The notes under the pieces were generated by a model. It saw nothing but the letters and a program-made list of their open reading frames with translations. It made no database searches and was not told the DNA's origin. From the NCBI GenBank assembly GCA_001972305.1, contig BDDD01002113.1:66225-130224 (forward strand): 64,000 bases of DNA, read 5' to 3'. Every line of letters begins with the position of its first letter. Positions within the stretch are counted from its first letter, which is position 1. The position numbers and the translations under genes are program-made. This stretch comes from Cephalotus follicularis (Eukaryota > Streptophyta > Magnoliopsida > Oxalidales > Cephalotaceae). Of this stretch, positions 24,652-36,036 are shown one piece after another.

Positions 24652-26233
24652 GTTATGGTATCAGAGAATAGGTTTTTCTTTCCTTAGAAGACCTATCTAG
24701 GTTTGACCTGTGAGATGGGTAGATATTTGGGTTAGGGCTATTCGTTAAGAGTCGTTTCGATATGTCCTTTGTATTCCAGTTTTCTGTCTCTCCTTGTTTT
24801 ACTCCATTTCGGTTTTGTTTCTTTGATGACACGAAGAGTCCAACGACTAAGGAATGTTAATCCGGAAGCTGAGTCAGCTGTTTCACAAAAGGATGCACGG
24901 TATGAGCCAACTGTATAGCGATTAAAAGACCGACCGAATGAGCCGTAATGCTAAGCGATCGATCGAATGGGCCGAAAGGCATAAGTGTTGTCTGAATAGC
25001 TTCCGTATCGAATGGTGGTTGATCGAGATAGAATATGAGTGGTCATTGCGAATGGATAGTGTATGGATGGCTAGTGTATCGTTATCGATCGCATCGTATC
25101 GTTAAGGACCGTTATTGAACAGATCGTGATCGTAAGGATCATTGTTGAACGGATAGTGATCGTGTGACCCGTTATCGAATGGACAGTGATCGAATGGATC
25201 GTTATTGATCAGACAGTGATCGTAAGGGTCGTTATTGAATGGTTAGTGATCGGATGGACTGTTATTGAATGGGTGGGCATTGCATGGATGCTCGAAATAG
25301 TTTGTGAATGAATCGATGTGAAAGTTAACTACTTATATATGCTGGTATGGGACAATATATGTATTTATTCAACCCCTCGATGTCAACTACATATGGAGTT
25401 TACCTCTACATTCCTAGTGGAGTGCTATATGGCTATGAATTATAAACGGATATGGATTGTAAATGGATATGGACCGCAAACGGATATGAAATGTAATAGA
25501 TATAGCATGGTCATGGATTGATATGGATAAAAGTCTTTGGATGATGACATATGGTGGAGTTACTGATGATAGATTGTGTTATGGCTTATATGGATATGAT
25601 ATGACATTGTTCACATTTTCTTTTTATGCTATATATGCATCTCACATGATCGATAAGGTTTACTGAGGGCGGAGCCTATTTATAATTGATTGTTCCTCCT
25701 TCGGGAGTGTGGATATAAATTGTGTTTTCTTTACAGGGGGCATAAGTCCGATAAACGAATACTACATGCCCAATTTTCGGGAGATTCTAAGAGTTAGAAT
25801 GTACTCAATTGATTATTTCTTTGACATGATTATCTTTTGGATGCTTATGATATTATTGGATATGATTAAGCCAATCTTTGAGAGTATTGAAAGGACTGCC
25901 CTTCGCATGTAAATGGTATTTTTGATTTAGTGGTGATATAGTTTGGTGCGGGCTAAACCCGAGCATATAGATTGTTATGAGATATGAGAGTTGATCTCCA
26001 AACATATAAACTGTGGTTTATCAGGTGCCATGGAGTCCGATAAAAGAATACATCATGCCCGATTTTTGGGAAATCCTAAGAGTATGGTTTGTAATGGTTA
26101 TCCATACTTCTTTTACATATGGTTTGAGGTTTTCGCTGATACGATATGGTGTGTTTCGTTGGGATAATCTGTTTGCTTCAGGTTATTAGTAGTTTTAGAT
26201 TTCGGGACGAAATCTTTTTAAGGGGGGTGGAAT
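24652..26233 (+). other. Internal region of family C element
   Basis: PBS TGGTATCAGAG at 24656-24666 (initiator tRNA-Met). Near 24830 an ATG opens MTRRVQRLRNVNPEAESAV, a possible gag start, which soon meets stops. A degenerate array of GTTATTGAATGGACAGTGAT-like units fills about 24960-25290. A block of about 65 bases around TCCGATAAACGAATAC (25740-25800) is repeated at 26028-26090. PPT AGGGGGGTGG at 26221-26230. No pol domain is found. Confidence 0.8.
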
Positions 26234-27450
26234 TGTAATATCCCGTTTTTCCGTATAGAATTTTCGGGCTTTTTAAGCTATTTTATGTGGGCTGTCGATT
26301 TTTTTTTCGGTTTGTGGACTGCCCGTTTTTGGTTTGTTTTGCTTTTGGCTAGGCTAAGAGGGTTTTGGCCTTAGCCCAGTGGGTTTTGATATTATGTCTA
26401 TGAATAAATAAAATAATTTTGGCTTTTTATTTATTTGTTAAAAACCATTTTCAGCATTTTTACAAAAAGAAAACCCTATTTTGTGTTAAAAATTGTTTCT
26501 CTCCCACACATACACACACTCTCTCTCTCTCTCTCTCTCTCCCGGCCATCTCTCCCGTTCTCTCTCCCCTCTCACCTGCTGCCATCGCCGTCGGTACCGA
26601 TATGGCGTCGGCGAAGACACCGGTCGAACCCCCGCAACGTCCTGAGTCCACTGCACCCAACCCCTGCACCGGGCGACGTCTCCAACGGCGTGCGCGACGC
26701 CTTCTCTCTCCCGGACCTGTTTGGCGTCGATTCTCCCGTTCCGGTGATCGGCACGACAAGGCAATCACATATTCGGCATCCTGGCGACGAGAGGAAGCGA
26801 ACCCGATAGGCCTCGACCCTTGGCGACGCCGGAAAAGCAGATCGGCGCAAAGTCAGCCGCAGTCAAACGTCTTCGTGCCTGCCAAATGCGGCGGTTTTAG
26901 GGCAAACGGGCCCCAGATATCTCATCCCCGGCCTCAAAAGGTCCAGATCGGCCCTTCTCAGTGACTGACCGGCGACGCGTGACAGACACTATCTGTTTTG
27001 ATTCGTAATTATGTTGTTTCATAACTGATTTGTTTCATAAACTGTTCGTAAACTGTTTTATGATTCTATATCTGCACTGAGGTTTGCTCAGCCGCGTTTT
27101 TGTTTTCCATGCGGCAGGTTTTCAGGGACAGCATGGGCAAGTGTGATGAGAGAGTTACCCTATGTCAGAGGATCATCTAGCAGTTTGATCTGGTTATGTT
27201 CTTAGTAGTATTATGGTCGTGTATAGGCCAGTTATCTAAACAGTATTGTGATTTTGGTTTATGACAAAGTTTTCGGATTATGTTTCAGATTCAGTTTATG
27301 TTCCAAGATGATACATGTTTTTAGATTTTTAGAACCACCACGTATTGATGAGGATTAAGATTAAGATCTTGATATGTTTTTAGTTCAGTTTTGTGTGACA
27401 CACCGATCCCGAATCGGGAGTGATCCCGGTTCCGAATCGGGGGTGTTACA
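26234..27450 (+). repeat. Family C element 3' LTR (internally deleted)
   Basis: TGTAATATCCC...GGGGGTGTTACA. It keeps the CT run (26519-26541) and GC-rich block (26570-26990) missing from the 5' LTR, but lacks about 2.1 kb with the minisatellite and most of the GTTTCGTAACTG array (junction near 26988). The 181-codon ORF at 26419-26964 lies mostly in this block and is probably not a gene. Confidence 0.88.
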
Positions 27451-27626
27451 CAGTCGACTGTTCTTCCCCAACAATCGACTTGTTCATCACGAGTAATCAG
27501 TAGTCGATTGTCTTCCTTCGACAGTCGACTGTTCTAGGCAAGAACGCATGCATAGTCGACTATTCTTACTTGACAGTCGACTGGATGATCGAGTAGCCGA
27601 CTGTTTTACTTAAACAATCGGCTGTT
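27451..27626. repeat. Palindromic cluster 2 (CAGTCGACTG type), family B in Tekay-like gag
   Basis: About nine copies of ACAGTCGACTGTTC-like palindromes; the cluster begins at 21990-22015 and is split by the family C insertion. Confidence 0.9.
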
Positions 27627-28403
27627 CTAGGCTGGACAATACCAGTAATTCACTTCTAATCCATTCAACAAGCAATTGAGACTTATCCACACGTATTCAG
27701 ACCCCAGAATATCACCAGTAGTCATATCCCAGTCTAAAACACAACTCAATTCATGCATTATTCTCCGTTTTCATCGTAGTTCAAATGAAATCCAAACATG
27801 GTATTGCATGAAAACCAATCCAAAAATCCATCCAAAACTCAGTGTGCATGTCAGATTATTTATTAACAGTAACCACAACATTAATACAAAAATCCACAGC
27901 CAAACAACTACACCATTCATTTATAACATCATTACTCTTAACCTCAAAATGCATGCATAGAATTCTCTACCATTTCCCCTACCTTTGATTTCAAGTTAGA
28001 AATCGGAAGTCCACCTCTTTGTGTCTCCTTTCCAGTATCTTTGAGCCTCCCAGTAGCTCCAAGAACAGTCCAATAGCTCCAATATGAGCTCCAAGCTTAA
28101 CAATGGAGAATCCTCTTAATTTCTCACTATCTTCTCTCTCAATTTCTCTGGTTCTTTCTTATCAGGTTGCAATGCAGTCCTCTCTCCCTCAACCCGTTTT
28201 TGCATGGCACTAAGGGCCCTTCTCTCCCATTATCACTTGCATGCACACACACTTGTCACTCTTTCTCTTCCCCTCTGTCCTTGCAGGTCCTGGCGTAGTA
28301 GTGCATGAACAACAAGTAATATTACAAGTGATGGCTTCTGAAGATGCTCTTCCCATGTCAGTTTGCATGTGATTTTGCCATTTGTCACAAAAATAGGGCA
28401 TGA

Positions 28404-28559
28404 ACCAGTCGGCTGCCCTTCCCTGGCAGTCGGTTGTTCACCTGGAAATCTGTTGCCAAGTGTCACGACAGTTGGCTAGTCGGCTGGTTCCTAGAGTCAG
28501 TCGACTGCCCCACACCTCAGCCTAACAGTCGGCTGGTATATCGCACCAGTCGGCTGTCC
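28404..28559. repeat. Palindromic cluster 1 (CAGTCGGCTG type), same LTR
   Basis: Seven or eight copies such as CCAGTCGGCTG and CAGTCGACTG, 161-316 bases from the LTR start at 28720. Confidence 0.88.
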
Positions 28560-28725
28560 AAGCCAAAATTCCCATAATTATGCTTAGAATCACACTTCTG
28601 AATGCTCTAAGTTAATTTAAATTCAAGATATCAACCAGGAAATGCACCTTTTATTAATTCAAGGTAAAAACTACATCGAGGATTACAATAATACATGAAA
28701 TCGAATTTTCGGGCGTTACAATACC

Positions 28726-29965
28726 TCAAGAAGTAGAACCTATTGTTGCTGCTAGAGTGGAACGAAGAGGATTTATGAGGAGAATTCATGCTATGATAAG
28801 TCAAATGCATGAATTTATGCAAAGGCAATCGGATGAAGATGAACAACCACCTTCTGCTGTACCAGCTGGGCGTGCAACAGAAGTACATGAACAGACATCG
28901 GCTATTAGACCAGCCAGGCGGGCCGAATCTGCAGGAAGATCAGTTGACCAACCTTCATGATGAGAGAACCCATTGATCGAATTCTTGAAGTTAAATCCTC
29001 CAGCCTTCACAGGAGATCCTGATGGCATATTGGTTGAGAGATGGTTAATGTAATTGGATAAGATCTTCCGTGTCATGGATTGTTCCGACTCACAGAAGGT
29101 TGTGTTTGCAACGTATATGTTACAAGGCGAAGCGGAACATTAGTGGAAGATGATTGAGTCTTTCGGAGAGACATATTCTTAGGATGCTTTTAAGACAGAG
29201 TTTAATGACAGATTCTATCCTGAGGTGGAGATTGATAAGAGAGAGGCTGAATTCCTAGGCCTTACACAGGGAGATATGACTGTGGCTCAATATGAGGCTA
29301 AGTTCATCGAGTTATCGAGGATAGCTCCATACATTGTGAACACTGAGTCGAGGAAAGCTAAGAAGTTCCTTTGAGGACTTCGACCTGATATTCAAGAGAA
29401 GTTAGTGCCCCTGCATTTGCAATCTTTCTTTGAGCTGTCTAACAGGGCACGTGAAGTTGAAGCCTTGGCTCAGCGATTCCAGAGTTTGGAAATTCAGACA
29501 GGCAATCGGAGACCTGCTCCTTCTGGTGATCAATCGAGAAGAATTTCTTGAAGCAACAATAAATCCCGCAGGTCCGGATATCACAGTAGTCCAAGGTAGG
29601 GTGAATCTCCCCGTAGTGTTGGTAGCCCAGCAAGACCTTTGAGATTGGGAAGGCAATCTCATGGTTCTCAGCAACTAGGTCATGATTCATGACGGAGACG
29701 ACAGCGAAGGACGACTTCGTAAGGAGGTTCTTCTAGACCTACCGATGATGAACAGGAGTCTATGGAACCCTGTGTGCATTGTGGATGTACCAATCATGTT
29801 TCAGATGATTGCTGGTGGAAGAATGATCGGTGTTAGAGTTGTGGAGCTTTAAACCACATAGCTATCGAATGTCCTCAGAACCAGTCCAATACAGGAGGTC
29901 AAACGGGGCAAGGTTCGAACCGATCACAAGGAAGTTTCCAGTAAGGCCATCCTAGCACCAGTTCA
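28726..29965 (+). pseudogene. gag: Tekay-like gag, main part with two zinc knuckles
   Basis: Recognisable Ty3 gag: FMRRIHAMISQMHEFMQ, then the capsid region with MLQGEAEH (29109-29140), FNDRFYPEVEIDKREAEFLG, and GDMTVAQYEAKFIELSRIAP (29272-29330). A double zinc knuckle (CVHCGCTNHVSDDC, then a second CX2CX4HX4C whose first part contains a stop) lies at 29766-29875. Several in-frame stops and shifts are present, for example TAG near 29141 and TGA near 29373. Gag packages element RNA; this copy cannot make full-length protein. Confidence 0.88.
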
Positions 29966-29989
29966 CGAGGAGACCATGGCAAATAGCCG

Positions 29990-30470
29990 ATGGGATCAGT
30001 GCCTATGGTTCAAGGAAGAGTATATGCTATGGGTCAACGAGCCGTAGCTCGATCACCCTCAGTGATTAGAGGTGTGGTATATATATCTCAGCTTTTAGCA
30101 CGAACTCTAATTGATCTAGGTTCATCTCATTCATATGTTGCTTCCCATTTTATAAGTCGTATAAATGTGGAGCCCTAGCCTTTACCTTTTGTAATAGAGG
30201 TCAGCACACCAGTAGGAGAGTCAGTTACCTCCCGCTGGGTGTGTGGATCTTGTATCATTGAGATTTCTAGACATGTTCTCCCGGCATACCTTATAGTGTT
30301 GCCGATGGGAGATCTTGATATGATTCTCGGTATGGATTGGCTGTCAACACATCATGCATATATGGATTATAATGGGAAGGTTGTAACCTTCCATCTGTCA
30401 AGACAGTCTCCGTTCCAGTTCTTCGGGACGTTAGAGCGTCAGCCAGCCTCTATGATATCTACCCTTTAGG
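29990..30470 (+). pseudogene. pol: Tekay-like aspartic protease
   Basis: VQGRVYAM and IRGVVYISQLLARTLIDLGSSHSYV mark the retropepsin. The active site is D-L-G-S where the family has D-T-G-A/S, so Thr is changed to Leu. Downstream MGDLDMILGMDWLSTH gives the conserved ILGMDWL stretch, and VVTFHLSRQSPFQF leads into the RT linker. A stop near 30178 splits it. The role would be cutting Gag-Pol into working parts. Confidence 0.87.
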
Positions 30471-30509
30471 ATGACAGACTTTTGAGACATGGTTGTACTG
30501 CTTACCTAG

Positions 30510-31478
30510 CGCATGTTATGGATGACAGCAAATGGACGCCGAAGTTGGAGGATGTTCCTGTGGTTTGTGAATACCCGGATGTGTTTCCGGAAGAGCTAAC
30601 GTCCTTACCTCCGGAGAGAGATGTGGAGTTTGCTATAGATCTTTTGCCAGGGATATCTCTAGTATCGACAGCTCCTTACTGAATGGCCCCTCCTGAACTA
30701 AAGGAATTTAAAGTACAGCTATAGGAGTTATTGGATAAAGGTTTCATCAGACCTAGTGTATCCCCGTGGGGAGCACCGGTCTTGTTTGTGAAGAAGAAAG
30801 ACGGATCATTACAGATGTGTATCAATTACCGACAACTGAATAAGGTGACAGTCAAGAATAAGTATCCATTGTCGCACATCGATGATCTATTTGATCAACT
30901 AAAGGGATCTTCAGTGTTTTCTAAACTGGACCTGAGATCAAGATATCATCAGCTTAGAGTAAAGGCAGAAGATATATCGAACACTGCCTTTAGATCACGA
31001 TATGGACATTGCGAATTTGTGGTGATGCCTTTCGGGGTGACCAACGCCCCTGCTGCATTTATGAGTTTGATGAATACGATATTCAGTCCATATCTGGATC
31101 GATTTATTGTGGTGTTTATTGATGCCATCCTGATATATTTGAAGTCCATGGAAGAACATGGAGAACACCTGCACTTGGCATTGCAAACTCTCAGAGACCA
31201 CCAGTTATATGCCAAGTTTAGCAAGTGTGAATTCTGGCTATCAGAGGTAGAATTCCTTGGTCATGTTATATCCAGCGTAGGATTGTCAGTAGATCCTACA
31301 AAGATCGAAGCAATGAAGAGCTGGAAACGACCAACGAATGTGACGGAAGTCCGAAGCTTTCTCGGCTTGGTAGGATACTACCGTCGTTTTGTAGAAGGAT
31401 TCTCCAAGATAGCAGCACCTCTGACCCGATTGAAGCAGAAGAATGTAGCCTTTGTTTGGGATGATGCTTGGGAATAGA
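30510..31478 (+). pseudogene. pol: Tekay-like reverse transcriptase
   Basis: Clear Ty3 [82 protein letters not shown], and [20 protein letters not shown] at the end. The catalytic motif usually read as FIDD is FIDA here (GAT GCC at 31121-31126), so one of the two active-site aspartates is lost. Stops occur near 30680 (TGA) and 30723 (TAG), both explicable by C-to-T changes from CGA and CAG. The frame runs open from 30731 to 31477. Confidence 0.93.
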
Positions 31479-31486
31479 GTTTCCAA

Positions 31487-31905
31487 GAATTAAGGTATCG
31501 TTTGACTACTACGCCAGCCATAGCCTTACCAGAGGGAAATAAGGGCTTGGTAGTATACAGTGACGCATCAGGCAGTGGCATGGGATGTGTCCTTATGCAA
31601 CATGGAAGAGTGATCGCATACGCCTCAAGGATGTTAAAGCCCCATGAAGAGAACTATCCAACTCATGATCTTTAGTTAGCAGCGATAGTATTCGCGCTGC
31701 GTAAATGGAGGCATTATTTATACGGTGTGAAGTTCGAGATGTATATCGATCACAAGAGCCTAAAGTATTTGTTCTCGCAGAAGGACCTGAATATGAGACA
31801 ACGAAGATGGATGGAGTTGCTCAATGACTATAACTGTGGAATACAGTTCCATCAAGGCAAAGCTAATGTTGTTGCAGACGCCCTCAGTCATCGATTGTCT
31901 TGCCT
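31487..31905 (+). pseudogene. pol: Tekay-like RNase H
   Basis: [40 protein letters not shown], then [20 protein letters not shown] and [11 protein letters not shown]. The catalytic Glu normally in the ELAA motif is replaced by a stop codon (TAG at 31673-31675). The other acidic positions (D in YSDAS, D in DHKSL, D in VADALS) are visible. The domain would degrade the RNA strand during cDNA synthesis. Confidence 0.92.
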
Positions 31906-32146
31906 AACCATTGCTCATATTCAGACCCATCCATGGTTAATGGATCAGATCCGTGAAGCTCAAAGTAACAATGGAAATCTGCTTAAGATAGCTTTGAGCG
32001 AACATGGAGGTTTGAAATCGGATTTTTCTGTACAAAGTGACGGATTGATCCGATATCATGGTAGAATATGTGTTCCTAATGACAAAGAGCTGAAGGATGA
32101 ACTGTTGTCACAAGCGCATCGTTCCAATTTCTCCGTACATCCGGGG
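31906..32146 (+). pseudogene. pol: Tekay-like integrase N-terminal part
   Basis: After RNase H comes the tether ([15 protein letters not shown]) and the integrase entry [22 protein letters not shown] segment with the first zinc-binding histidines. It is interrupted at AGTAC (32147-32151) by the Athila-like element; coding resumes at 40992. Confidence 0.9.
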
Positions 32147-32151
32147 AGTAC

Positions 32152-33785
32152 TGATGGGTATCGTTAGGTCGAATCAAAATTACCCTAATCTAACAATTTA
32201 GCAAATGGAAGTAGGGATCATTCCCACGAAGAGCTGAAAGGAGATGCTATAAAAATAAATTTAGGATGCAACTAAACAAAAATAACTAATACGAAATTAA
32301 TTTAATCTAAGTTAACAATGCAAATAAAATGAATTGAAAAGAGGATTGGTTTTGAATTAAACTAATTTAATGAAAAACTAAATAATTCAAATTAAATATC
32401 TAACGTAAACTAACAAAATAAATAAATAAGAAAAGTAATATGAAACAGCAATCCCATAGATATGAGAATCCCTACATGTACATATATATTCAAATTCATG
32501 GCACAAGTTTCAGTTTAGCGCAGAAAATTACCGAATTAACCTAGGTACAACCTATCCTGTAGACCTTGATACTCTCAAAAGGCTGATTGGTTAAAGGGTG
32601 TCTTTGATTAACACAGCAAACTAGTGATTTAGCCTAGGTACAACCTATCCTGTCACACCTTGATACTCTCAAAAGGATGATTGGTTAAAGGCTATCATTG
32701 GTTCAATCACAAAAAAAAGTATTGCATGATATAGATGAAATAAAGCTACTAACAATAAATCATCAAAACAGATTTTATGTATTAAAAATTATTCTCATCA
32801 ATGTTGTCACTACATTAACAAGAAAAGTGTCTCACAAACATGCAATTAAACTTGAAACCAAAACTGAAATATATATATAACATGGGTTCATCTACATCTA
32901 GGGATTAAAAATACTTAGCCGGACATGACGATGGAAGCAACAATATTTTTCTTCAATGAATTCTTCCTCTCCATGCCGTTTCTCTCCCTACTACCGTCTC
33001 TCTGTATATTTGCGTTGCAGCTCCCTTTTCAATCTCTCGCTATGCAATATATATATATGCACATGTAGCCGACTAAAAACCTAATGCATACATTACAATT
33101 TATGTTGCGTCGTGAGGCGCATGGGCTTGTGACGTTTAATTAATGCATGCATGCAGGCATTTTGGGCTGCGGGCGTGTTGCTGTTGGATGAAGCTTGCAG
33201 GCTGTTGATGTATGGGTTGCATGGGCTGATGTAGAAGATGTATGGATCCATGGTCGGCTTATGCACGTTTGAAGCCTCGTGTGCGTTTTGCATGTATGCA
33301 TGATGGGCTTGCATGGCGTTGAATGATGCGGTTGTGCATTGAAGACTGATGCGGGCTAGGCAGATGGCGTTAAATTGATGCATGTTGCGCATATATGCTG
33401 GGCTTTGCATGGAGAGACACGTGGCGCATAGCTTCAAATGATTCAACGTTGATTTTCTTGCAATATCTCTTTATCGGAGCTTCAGAATGAGTCGGCCCAA
33501 TAACTAAAAGTGCTCCAAATAATTTTATGAACAAAATGAGCCCAATATTCAATATCTTCTGAGTTTTAAATTTTGACTTCTCTCGCTTAAATGGGTGCAC
33601 TCTTTAGCCGATTGTTGACTTCAAACCACTTTAACTCGAAAAGTAATGTTTTCGCTTCATTTTCTCTTTTTCCGCAATAATAATCATAATACCTGAAAAT
33701 CAAATCAACACAACCACAGTAGTCTATTCCAAGCATAAAAATATAATAAATAAATCATTAAAAACACACATGTTTATGCTTATCA
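32152..33785 (-). repeat. Athila-like 3' LTR
   Basis: Minus TGATAAGCATAAACATG...CGATACCCATCA. It contains a tandem duplication with CCTAGGTACAACCTATCCTG (units starting about 32536 and 32632). It keeps a 656-base segment missing from the other LTR. Confidence 0.92.
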
Positions 33786-35179
33786 AATACCCCCATACTT
33801 GCACTTTGCTTGTCCTCAAGCAAACAAAATGGAAAGCTAAGAACACAAAAACATAAACATAAACAGCAAACACAAACAAAAAACCTAACTCACTTTCATA
33901 GGAATCACGATTGCATTTATCGGATGCAACAAGCCTTTAAACCCCTAGGTGGCCCTAGTGGACGAGTTTTGTCTCATGAGTGTTTTTCAAGTGAATAAAC
34001 ACACAAAATTTAGTTCATCAAAAATTTGACAATAGGTTAAATGTATCTCTACTCAAAAATTCATAGAACACCCCCATACTTGAATTTTATTATCTCGTTT
34101 CAAGTTCTAGAATCAAAACACATCTCAATTAAGGAGTTTTCATATGTATTTCTATTATTCCAAAATATATAAACCAATCAAAATATGCATTCTTAGCAAC
34201 ATAAAATCCTAGTTCGGAGTCGGACAAAAAACTTTAGCACTTACACATATTGTCTTTCTTTTGCTTTTCTTTTCTTTTTTTTTCATTCTTCCACTCTTCT
34301 CCATCTGAAATGTCATGGATGGAGCAAACACCAGACACTCAAAGTACTAAGTAGTTTCAGATTTTTTTTTTGTACCAACTTAAATTCGTGCAATGTCTTG
34401 ATCACTTAAGCTTTCTATAAGACCCATGTAGCGAGCTTTCGACCAGTTACTCTCAAACCAGTTGGCTTTAAGGAATTAGGTGTAAAACACCCCTCGGATT
34501 TAATTACTCGAATCAAATAGGTTACAGACCAAGACTAGATTCAAAAAGGTAAAATAAACATTATTTTTTTTCTTTTTTTTCTTTCTTTCTTTTTTTTTAC
34601 ATATATATGTAAGAACATCCATTCATCGTCCTTCTCCTCACTAAAATTTATGAAACTTCGAAAACATACAAGACGGTCTTTTATTAATTATTTTCATTTA
34701 TTTTTAGCATAAACTCCTACCTTGAGATATATTTCTTTTCTTTTCCTCGAAAACGAAAATTTTATTATTTCTCATATGGGGTTTTCTATTATTTCTAAGC
34801 ATATCAACATTTATTCCTACTTTCAAAATTAAAATGAACTACGGTACTAAACCCCCCCCCCCCCTCATACTTAAATGTTGTATTGTCCTCAATGCAATGA
34901 AACACAAATATAAAAATAACAAAATATGAGCAAAAATAATCAAACAATGCAAATAAATAAAAGAACAATGGGGTAGGATTTACCGGATATGATCATGAAG
35001 CTTGAAATATTCTATCGGTGCAGCTAAAAATTTTGAAGATTATCAATCCGTACTTAAATTACCTACAAAAACAAAAATGTAAAAGAAACGAGATATATGA
35101 AATAAAACAAAAATAGTGGGTTGCCTCCCACTAACCGCTTTGTTTTAACGTCTTTGGCTAGACGCAGCTGGTGTGGATA
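33786..35179 (-). other. Athila-like 3' non-coding region with several PPT-like tracts
   Basis: No supported gene. On minus, AAGTATGGGGGTATT directly before the LTR (33786-33800) is the PPT. Similar G-rich sites are at 34070-34088 (CAAGTATGGGGGTGTT) and 34852-34870, where a run of 13 Cs on plus makes a long G run. Otherwise AT-rich with T/CT runs (about 34260-34370 and 34560-34600). Confidence 0.75.
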
Positions 35180-35845
35180 TCAAAGAGGAGTGTAGATAGG
35201 ATCAATCAAGTCAACAGACTCAATGATTTGTCCATCAGTAATTCCATCCACATATGGTTTCAAACGCGGCCCATGGACGTTAAATGTGTCTTCAAAACCT
35301 GTCCAAGCAAACTCAAAAATACCAAGTGAAATCACAGTTTGAACAATATAAATGGCATCCCAAAAATATTTCCACCAATAAAATCCATCAATAGAACCAT
35401 AACATTTAAATGCATCAACACAATGGGAGAAAACAACTTTTACAATATAAGAACCATCCCAACAAGAATTCCACCAGTAAAAACTGTCAAGAATGCAATC
35501 TACCAAATTACTAGTCTCCCAATCCCAAAGAACATTAACAATTTCAAATGATGTGGAACAATGACCCATGAATGAATTACAAGGAAATTCTTTTAATTCA
35601 AATTTCGGAGGCTTTTCTATGAATGGTTTACGCCAATATGTGGGCAATGGACCCTCTGATTCTAATGGTTGTGGACCTAACACCTCAAAGAAATCTCCTT
35701 TTTCAATCTCCTTAAATTCCCTCATACACTCACTGATGATTTCATCAAATTCGCGTTCCCTATCTGAGATGGATTCAATAACCCCATTATCTAACCACTT
35801 CAAAAATTCCTGTTGAATTGCTTCCTCATCCTCTATTTCCTTCAA
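35180..35845 (-). pseudogene. ORF between protease and 3' end of Athila-like element
   Basis: A 221-residue frame, likely continuous with sequence up to 36036 before a stop and frameshift. Its start (EEAIQQEFLKWLDNGVIE, then IEKPPKFELKEFP) looks like the protease-RT linker of Athila/Ogre elements. Its end (VHGPRLKPYVDG) resembles the extreme C-terminus of their integrase. Between them RT, RNase H and integrase are replaced by two similar segments around FYWWNSCWDGSYIV and FYWWKYFWDAIYIV, a diverged duplication of about 100 bases. Interpretation: internal deletion joined to unrelated repeated sequence. Function not known. Confidence 0.6.
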
Positions 35846-36036
35846 GCATTAAATGAAGTTGCTATCAAACTCTATGTCAAAGGACGTTTGGTCAGGTGTG
35901 GCAATTTTGTGAGTGTAATGGGATAGATGATCCCATTCGCTATCTGATGTTGGCTCATTGAGCTTATTTTCTAGCCATGCTAACTCTACTTCATTTTTCA
36001 ACCACTGTGTGTCAATCCTATCAGGAGTCGAGTGTA

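Larger units (their letters stand above)
22016..27450 (+). mobile_element. Family C non-autonomous LTR element (LARD-like)
   Basis: Two LTRs (22016-24651, 26234-27450), TSDs CAGTC (22011-22015, 27451-27455), a PBS, a PPT and only about 1.6 kb of internal sequence without pol. The 3' end, GGGACGAAATC then a PPT and TGTAAT, is typical of Ty3 chromoviruses, so it probably derives from one and would need proteins in trans. It landed inside a CAGTCGACTG palindrome of the family B LTR. Confidence 0.9.
20830..28720 (-). repeat. Family B solo LTR, split by a family C element
   Basis: Minus strand TGTAACGCCCGAAAATTC at 28720 to GGGGGCGTGACA at 20830, TSDs ATACC (20825-20829, 28721-28725), inside the Tekay-like gag. 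It is interrupted by 22016-27450 plus the 5-base repeat; its own sequence is about 2.45 kb. No coding sequence beyond chance ORFs. Confidence 0.9.

Noticed and set aside
26419..26964. 181-codon ORF, with ORFs on both strands, at 26419-26964 and 12414-12862
   Set aside because: Lies in the GC-rich and GA/CT part of the family C LTR; several frames are open at once on both strands, so low stop frequency explains it.
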